From NCBI RefSeq assembly GCF_000092125.1, contig NC_014212.1, positions 2,628,279 through 2,692,278 of the forward strand: 64,000 bases of DNA, given 5' to 3'. The position numbers and the translations under genes were made by a program. This document shows, in pieces, positions 60,735 through 64,000 of this stretch; position 1 is the stretch's first letter, and the number at the start of each line of letters is the position of its first letter. Under the pieces are notes generated by a model. The model saw nothing but the letters and a program-made list of their open reading frames with translations, did no database searches and was not told the origin of the DNA. The DNA comes from Allomeiothermus silvanus DSM 9946 (lineage in GTDB: Bacteria; Deinococcota; Deinococci; Deinococcales; Thermaceae).

Positions 60735-61982
60735 TTAGCTATACAGATCAACCCTCGAGAGCGGCAATTCCACCCGCCCGCCTTCTCCCGGCTTCGCTAG
60801 CAGGCTCTGGTGGATCGAGAGGTGTCCGTAGGCAAACTGATGGGCCGAGCCCGCCAGATAGAGCCGCCACAGCCGGGTGCGCTCGAGCCCGACCTCTTCC
60901 ACCGCTTGCTGCCAGTGGGCCTCGAGGTTCCCTCGCCACAAGCGCAGGGTGCGGGCGTAATGTTCGCGCAAATCTTCTACGTCGCGCACTTCGAAACCCG
61001 CTGCTTCGGCAGCTTGGAGATTCTGCCATAGCGGTAAAATCTCTCCATCCGGGAAGACATAGCGGCGCATGAACTCGCCTGAAGCGGCCCAGGCGGGAGC
61101 AGAGGGCGGAACTGGCCCCCGGGTGATGACATGGTGCATGAAGAGTCCACCTGGTTTGAGGTGAGCAAATACCTTCTGGAAATATAGCTCCAGGTTCTGG
61201 TGCCCTACGTGCTCGGCCATCCCCACGCTGGCGGCCTTATCGAAGACGCCATCAATGTCTCGGTAGTCGAGAGCCTCGATGCGTACCCGATCCTCGAGGC
61301 CCACCGCTTTGACCCGGGCCCTCGCCTCCTCGAGCTGGGCATCGGAAAGGGTGATGCCCAAAGCTTCCACCCCATAGCGCTGAGCCGCATAGATGACCAG
61401 CCCGCCCCACCCGCATCCCACGTCCAGCAAGCGCTCGCCAGGCTTGAGGCGGAGCTTTCTGCAGATGTGCTCGAGCTTGGCTTCCTGAGCTTGATCCAGG
61501 GTCTCCTGGCCGGTGGGAAAGTAGGCACAAGAATAGACCATCCGCCTATCTAGCCAAAGCTCATAGAAGCGGTTGGAGAGGTCGTAGTGGTGTTGGATAG
61601 CCGCTCGGTCGCGGGACTTGGAATGGGGCCGCCCGCGCAACATGGCGGCGAGCTGCGGCAGGGTCTGGGTCTTGCCAAGCTGGGCGACGAGCCCGGCCCA
61701 CTCGTGCAAGGGGGGGAGCTGGAGTTGCTCCAGCGCAGCCAACACGGCTTCCAGGTCCCCCTCGATCTCGAGGTCACCTCGGGTATACGCCTCGCCCAAG
61801 GCCAGGTCCAGCGGTGGGGCGAGCCGCTCGAGGAGGCGTGGGTTGATCGCCACCGTGGCCTGTGCCTCTTGGGTAGCGGGCAGAAAGTGTTCTCCCATGC
61901 GTACCGCAAAAGCCCGCTCGCGGGGAAGGAGTTTTTGCAACAACCGCAGCGCTAGGGGAGCTTCCCGGATCTCGTCTGCCAT
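60735..61982 (-). CDS. cfa: Cyclopropane-fatty-acyl-phospholipid synthase
   Basis: The start at ATG 61982 (MADEIREAPLALRLLQKLLP) is nine bases after TACTAT and so nearly leaderless; the longer frame has no family match. The 415-residue protein has the CFA/CmaS methyltransferase core: KLEHICRKLRLKPGERLLDV, GCGWGGLVIYAAQRYGVEAL near residues 190-210, and SVGMAEHVGHQNLELYF near 270. It methylates unsaturated acyl chains or, in thermophiles, may make other modified lipids. Confidence 0.93.
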   Translation of the reverse strand: MADEIREAPLALRLLQKLLPRERAFAVRMGEHFLPATQEAQATVAINPRLLERLAPPLDLALGEAYTRGDLEIEGDLEAVLAALEQLQLPPLHEWAGLVAQLGKTQTLPQLAAMLRGRPHSKSRDRAAIQHHYDLSNRFYELWLDRRMVYSCAYFPTGQETLDQAQEAKLEHICRKLRLKPGERLLDVGCGWGGLVIYAAQRYGVEALGITLSDAQLEEARARVKAVGLEDRVRIEALDYRDIDGVFDKAASVGMAEHVGHQNLELYFQKVFAHLKPGGLFMHHVITRGPVPPSAPAWAASGEFMRRYVFPDGEILPLWQNLQAAEAAGFEVRDVEDLREHYARTLRLWRGNLEAHWQQAVEEVGLERTRLWRLYLAGSAHQFAYGHLSIHQSLLAKPGEGGRVELPLSRVDLYS

Positions 61983-62168
61983 ATCTTCAGAATAGTACGC
62001 CAAGGCACAAAGAAATGAGCTAGAGCCAATCCAGGGGCAGCAGCAGTTGAATTGGTAGACAAGATCTGGCCCTGGGCTAGTCTCGGATCTCCCCCTGCAA
62101 TTCAACTCACCGCCAGCAAAGTTACCGGGTTCCCGGTGGAACTTGTAGGAGCATCGGTAGGAACCGCC

Positions 62169-62482
62169 CTAGTGCAATACCCGAGCCGGTGGAGTGGCAA
62201 ACCCCAAAGCCGCATAGAGTTGATCCATTTCGCGCGCGAGGTAGAACATGCTCTCCTCGAGCTGGTCGAGGTAGTGGGGGATCCGAGGATCATTGTGCGC
62301 CACCGCCTGGCGGAAGCAGGCACAGATATGGCGAATCCGAGCGATAGATTGCCGCAAAACAGGTTCTCGAGCGGCGAACTGGGCGTACGACGGATGGGCA
62401 GAAACCTGATCCCAACGGCGCTCCTGCTGCTCGATCTGCCGGAGCAGGTGTTGGATGCGGTCTTCGAGGAGCGCGGCTCAGT
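62169..62482 (-). pseudogene. Gene remnant without a usable start
   Basis: This minus-strand frame is open from a TGA near 62482 to a stop at 62169, about 103 codons, and encodes a helical protein with Cys and His pairs (RIRHICACFRQAVAHNDPRI, then HYLDQLEESMFYLAREMDQL). The only possible start is a TTG at 62357, which would give 62 residues. It lies beside the IS element and may be a truncated gene that lost its 5' end. The family is unknown. Confidence 0.45.
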
Positions 62483-62582
62483 CTAGCAAAATTCAAAGGA
62501 AAATCAGGTGCAAATCAGCCGGGACTCAGCTTATAAAATTACAATGGTGTTTTTACAGGGGCAGACCAAGCCCAGATACGGG

Positions 62583-63676
62583 TTAGGACTTACGCAGTTG
62601 GCTGAAGGATGTGGAGGGGATGGGCGAGATAACTTCGTATTGCCTCGCGAACAATGGACGCCTTGGCCTCGTACCAGCTCACCCCCCTGCGCAGCCGGTA
62701 GACCTCCAGCCGGAGGAAGGCCCGCAAAGCCAGGAGGAGGTGCCGCAGGATGGAGACCGCCTTCCTCACCTGGGCCCGCTCCACCCCACAGCACTGCTTG
62801 AGCCCCCGATGGTACACTTCGATCCCCCATCCTTGCCGCTCTAACTCCGCCCGCTTCTCTTCGCTCATCCCCAGATGGTTCGTGGCCCAGTACTCCGCCT
62901 CCCCGTCCTTGGAGAGCGTTCGGAACACCCTCACGAACCCAAAACCCCGAAGATGAACCACCCTCCCCTCCCCAGGGATTTCCACCTCACGGATGGGTAC
63001 ATTTCCCTTCCCCTCCGGGTTGACCAGGCGGTTGCCCTTCAGCCGCGTCAGAAACCGCCAGCCAAAGCTGACTATGGCCTTGAGGTTCTCCAAGCTGGCA
63101 TACCAGCTGTCCATCAGGACATATTCCGGCTGAAACCCCCGCTCCTTCGCTTTCTGGAGCATGGTCTGAAAGTGGTCGTTTTTGCTCTTCCCATCCTGGG
63201 GCTTGTCGTAGACCCGAAAGTCGCAGGGGATCAGGGCCTGCCCCTCCGTCCACAGCAGGGTCATGAGGGCGATGCCCCTAACCACCCTTTGGTGTTTGCC
63301 GCTCCAGTGGTAACTCACCAGATCCATGTCCCGAGCGTAGGGCTTATCCAGGGTGGTGTCGTCCAGGATCAGCAGCCCCTCCCTGAGCTTCACGAAGGCC
63401 TTGGCCTCCTGCCACAGCGCCGCCGTGTCGGGCGGCTGTCTTTGCAGCAGGCGGGTAAAGGCATCATGGGCGGGAGGGCTCTTCTCCTTTGGACTACAGC
63501 GAGCGGCCTCGGTACAGGTGAAGACCCGCTGAGCGGCGATGAGAAAGTGGATGTAGTCCAGGTCATCGCACTTCGGTGGGTTCATGGGCATCACCCCCTT
63601 TGGAGAAGCTTGGCTAAGCACTCTCCTCCTAGCACACAGAAGAATGTCCAGTCAACTGCAACTGCGTAACTCCTAA
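62583..63676 (-). mobile_element. Complete insertion sequence with 18-base inverted repeats
   Basis: The element is 1094 bases. Ends TTAGGACTTACGCAGTTG (62583-62600) and, on the other strand, TTAGGAGTTACGCAGTTG (63659-63676) match at 17 of 18 bases. CGGG flanks both sides (62579-62582 and 63677-63680), a four-base target duplication. One transposase gene fills it, with its stop codon in the left repeat. The intact ends and gene suggest that it is recent. The size, single ORF and four-base duplication fit an IS701/IS4-like group. Confidence 0.88.
62590..63585 (-). CDS. DDE transposase, IS701/IS4-like
   Basis: I chose ATG 63585 (MNPPKCDDLDYIHFLIAAQR), which has AAGGGGGTG eight bases upstream; an in-frame GTG at 63621 is possible. 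The 331-residue protein has the DDE residues Asp75 in LILDDTTLDKPY, Asp in YVLMDSWYASLENL near residue 155, and Glu in GWGIEVYHRGLKQCCG near 255, where YHRGLKQ resembles the Y-R-K part of the IS4 Y2R motif. It should be active. Confidence 0.92.
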   Translation of the reverse strand: MNPPKCDDLDYIHFLIAAQRVFTCTEAARCSPKEKSPPAHDAFTRLLQRQPPDTAALWQEAKAFVKLREGLLILDDTTLDKPYARDMDLVSYHWSGKHQRVVRGIALMTLLWTEGQALIPCDFRVYDKPQDGKSKNDHFQTMLQKAKERGFQPEYVLMDSWYASLENLKAIVSFGWRFLTRLKGNRLVNPEGKGNVPIREVEIPGEGRVVHLRGFGFVRVFRTLSKDGEAEYWATNHLGMSEEKRAELERQGWGIEVYHRGLKQCCGVERAQVRKAVSILRHLLLALRAFLRLEVYRLRRGVSWYEAKASIVREAIRSYLAHPLHILQPTA

Positions 63677-63693
63677 CGGGTGTAAGATTTGGA

Positions 63694-64000
63694 ATGCCGC
63701 AAGAACGCCCGATAGAGGGTTTTTTCAGCCGAGGGTCGGCCCAGATTTACTACCAAAGCTACGGCCAGGGGGTTCCGGTGGTCTTTCTGCATGGCTTCGG
63801 ACTCGACAGCCGGATGTGGGAGCCGCAGCTCGAGCCGTTTGCCCAAGCCTTCCGGGTTATCCGCTATGATCTGCGCGGCTATGGCCGTTCTTCCTTGCCA
63901 GCAGAGCCTTACGCGCAGACCGATGACTTACTCTGGCTGTTGCGCTATCTGGATGCCATACCCGCTCATCTGGTAGGCCTTTCGATGGGAGGTCAGTTCG
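63694..64000 (+). CDS. Alpha/beta hydrolase (3' end outside window)
   Basis: The first 102 residues are visible, starting MPQERPIEGFFSRGSAQIYY. The fold is an alpha/beta hydrolase: VVFLHGFGLDSRMWEPQL holds the oxyanion HGFG motif, RVIRYDLRGYGRS follows, and the nucleophile elbow GLSMGG is just before the window end. Homologues include esterases, 3-oxoadipate enol-lactonases and haloperoxidase-like proteins. The IS element ends seven bases before a TAAGAT box (63683-63688), so its native upstream promoter region was displaced. Confidence 0.88.
   Translation, partial: MPQERPIEGFFSRGSAQIYYQSYGQGVPVVFLHGFGLDSRMWEPQLEPFAQAFRVIRYDLRGYGRSSLPAEPYAQTDDLLWLLRYLDAIPAHLVGLSMGGQF

Noticed and set aside
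62508-62801. Plus-strand frame crossing the left end of the IS
   Set aside because: It crosses the IS boundary and is antisense to the transposase, so it cannot be an ancestral gene.

Overview
The window is about 63% GC and looks like a chromosomal segment of a thermophile of the Deinococcus-Thermus lineage, most likely Meiothermus or a close relative. This is inferred from a DdrA (Rad52-family) gene, a class III-type PPK2 polyphosphate kinase, many apparently leaderless genes with a TANNNT box 6-10 bases before the start codon, and a striking excess of the palindrome CTCGAG. No database search was possible, so genus level is inference.

Layout. 1-776: tail of a branched-chain amino acid permease. 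823-19194: a muropeptide and N-acetylmuramic acid recycling region (anmK, a GntR/UTRA repressor, three peptide-type solute-binding proteins, two permease pairs, a serine hydrolase, murQ, namZ, a SpoIID-like protein, a BadF-type sugar kinase and a double-GNAT protein). I find the same direct-repeat operator (ATACCA, 5 bases, ATACCA) at four promoters in it, which defines a candidate regulon. 19258-25659: a small Cys-rich ORF, deoC, a PLD-like protein, then the cell-shape operon maf-mreC-mreD-mrdA and minC without minD/minE.

25692-31922: two copies of a palindromic repeat, a DUF420 protein, csaA, tRNA-Ala(CGC), ddrA coupled to a metallophosphoesterase, carD, rsmA and a PfkB kinase. 31957-35395: hisC-hisB and hisH, separated by a secreted protein gene and repeats. 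35421-38277: three envelope proteins of unknown role. 38318-45327: lon, a DUF1517 protein, an acetyltransferase, PPK2 and a GAF/HD-GYP signalling protein.

45555-50992: a divergent reactive-sulfur cluster with a TauE-type exporter, six rhodanese domains in four proteins, an ETHE1-like metallo-beta-lactamase fusion, a disulfide oxidoreductase, an Lgt-like/TlpA fusion and a CstR-like persulfide sensor. Two CsoR/CstR-type operators lie between the divergent arms. 51078-54099: hemolysin III protein and a two-component system. 54271-58170: a DUF2089 protein, an MFS exporter and a chain of overlapping small genes with repeated SHOCT-like N-termini. 58422-64000: pepF, a thioesterase, a cyclopropane fatty acid synthase, a gene remnant, one complete IS element with 4-base target duplication and the start of an alpha/beta hydrolase.

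The two strongest candidates for new biology are the muropeptide regulon, whose hydrolases lack export signals and so probably act after uptake, and the sulfur cluster with its Lgt-TlpA fusion. A 57-base hairpin repeat that begins at the stop codon of the preceding gene in both copies, with a compensatory base change, also deserves attention.
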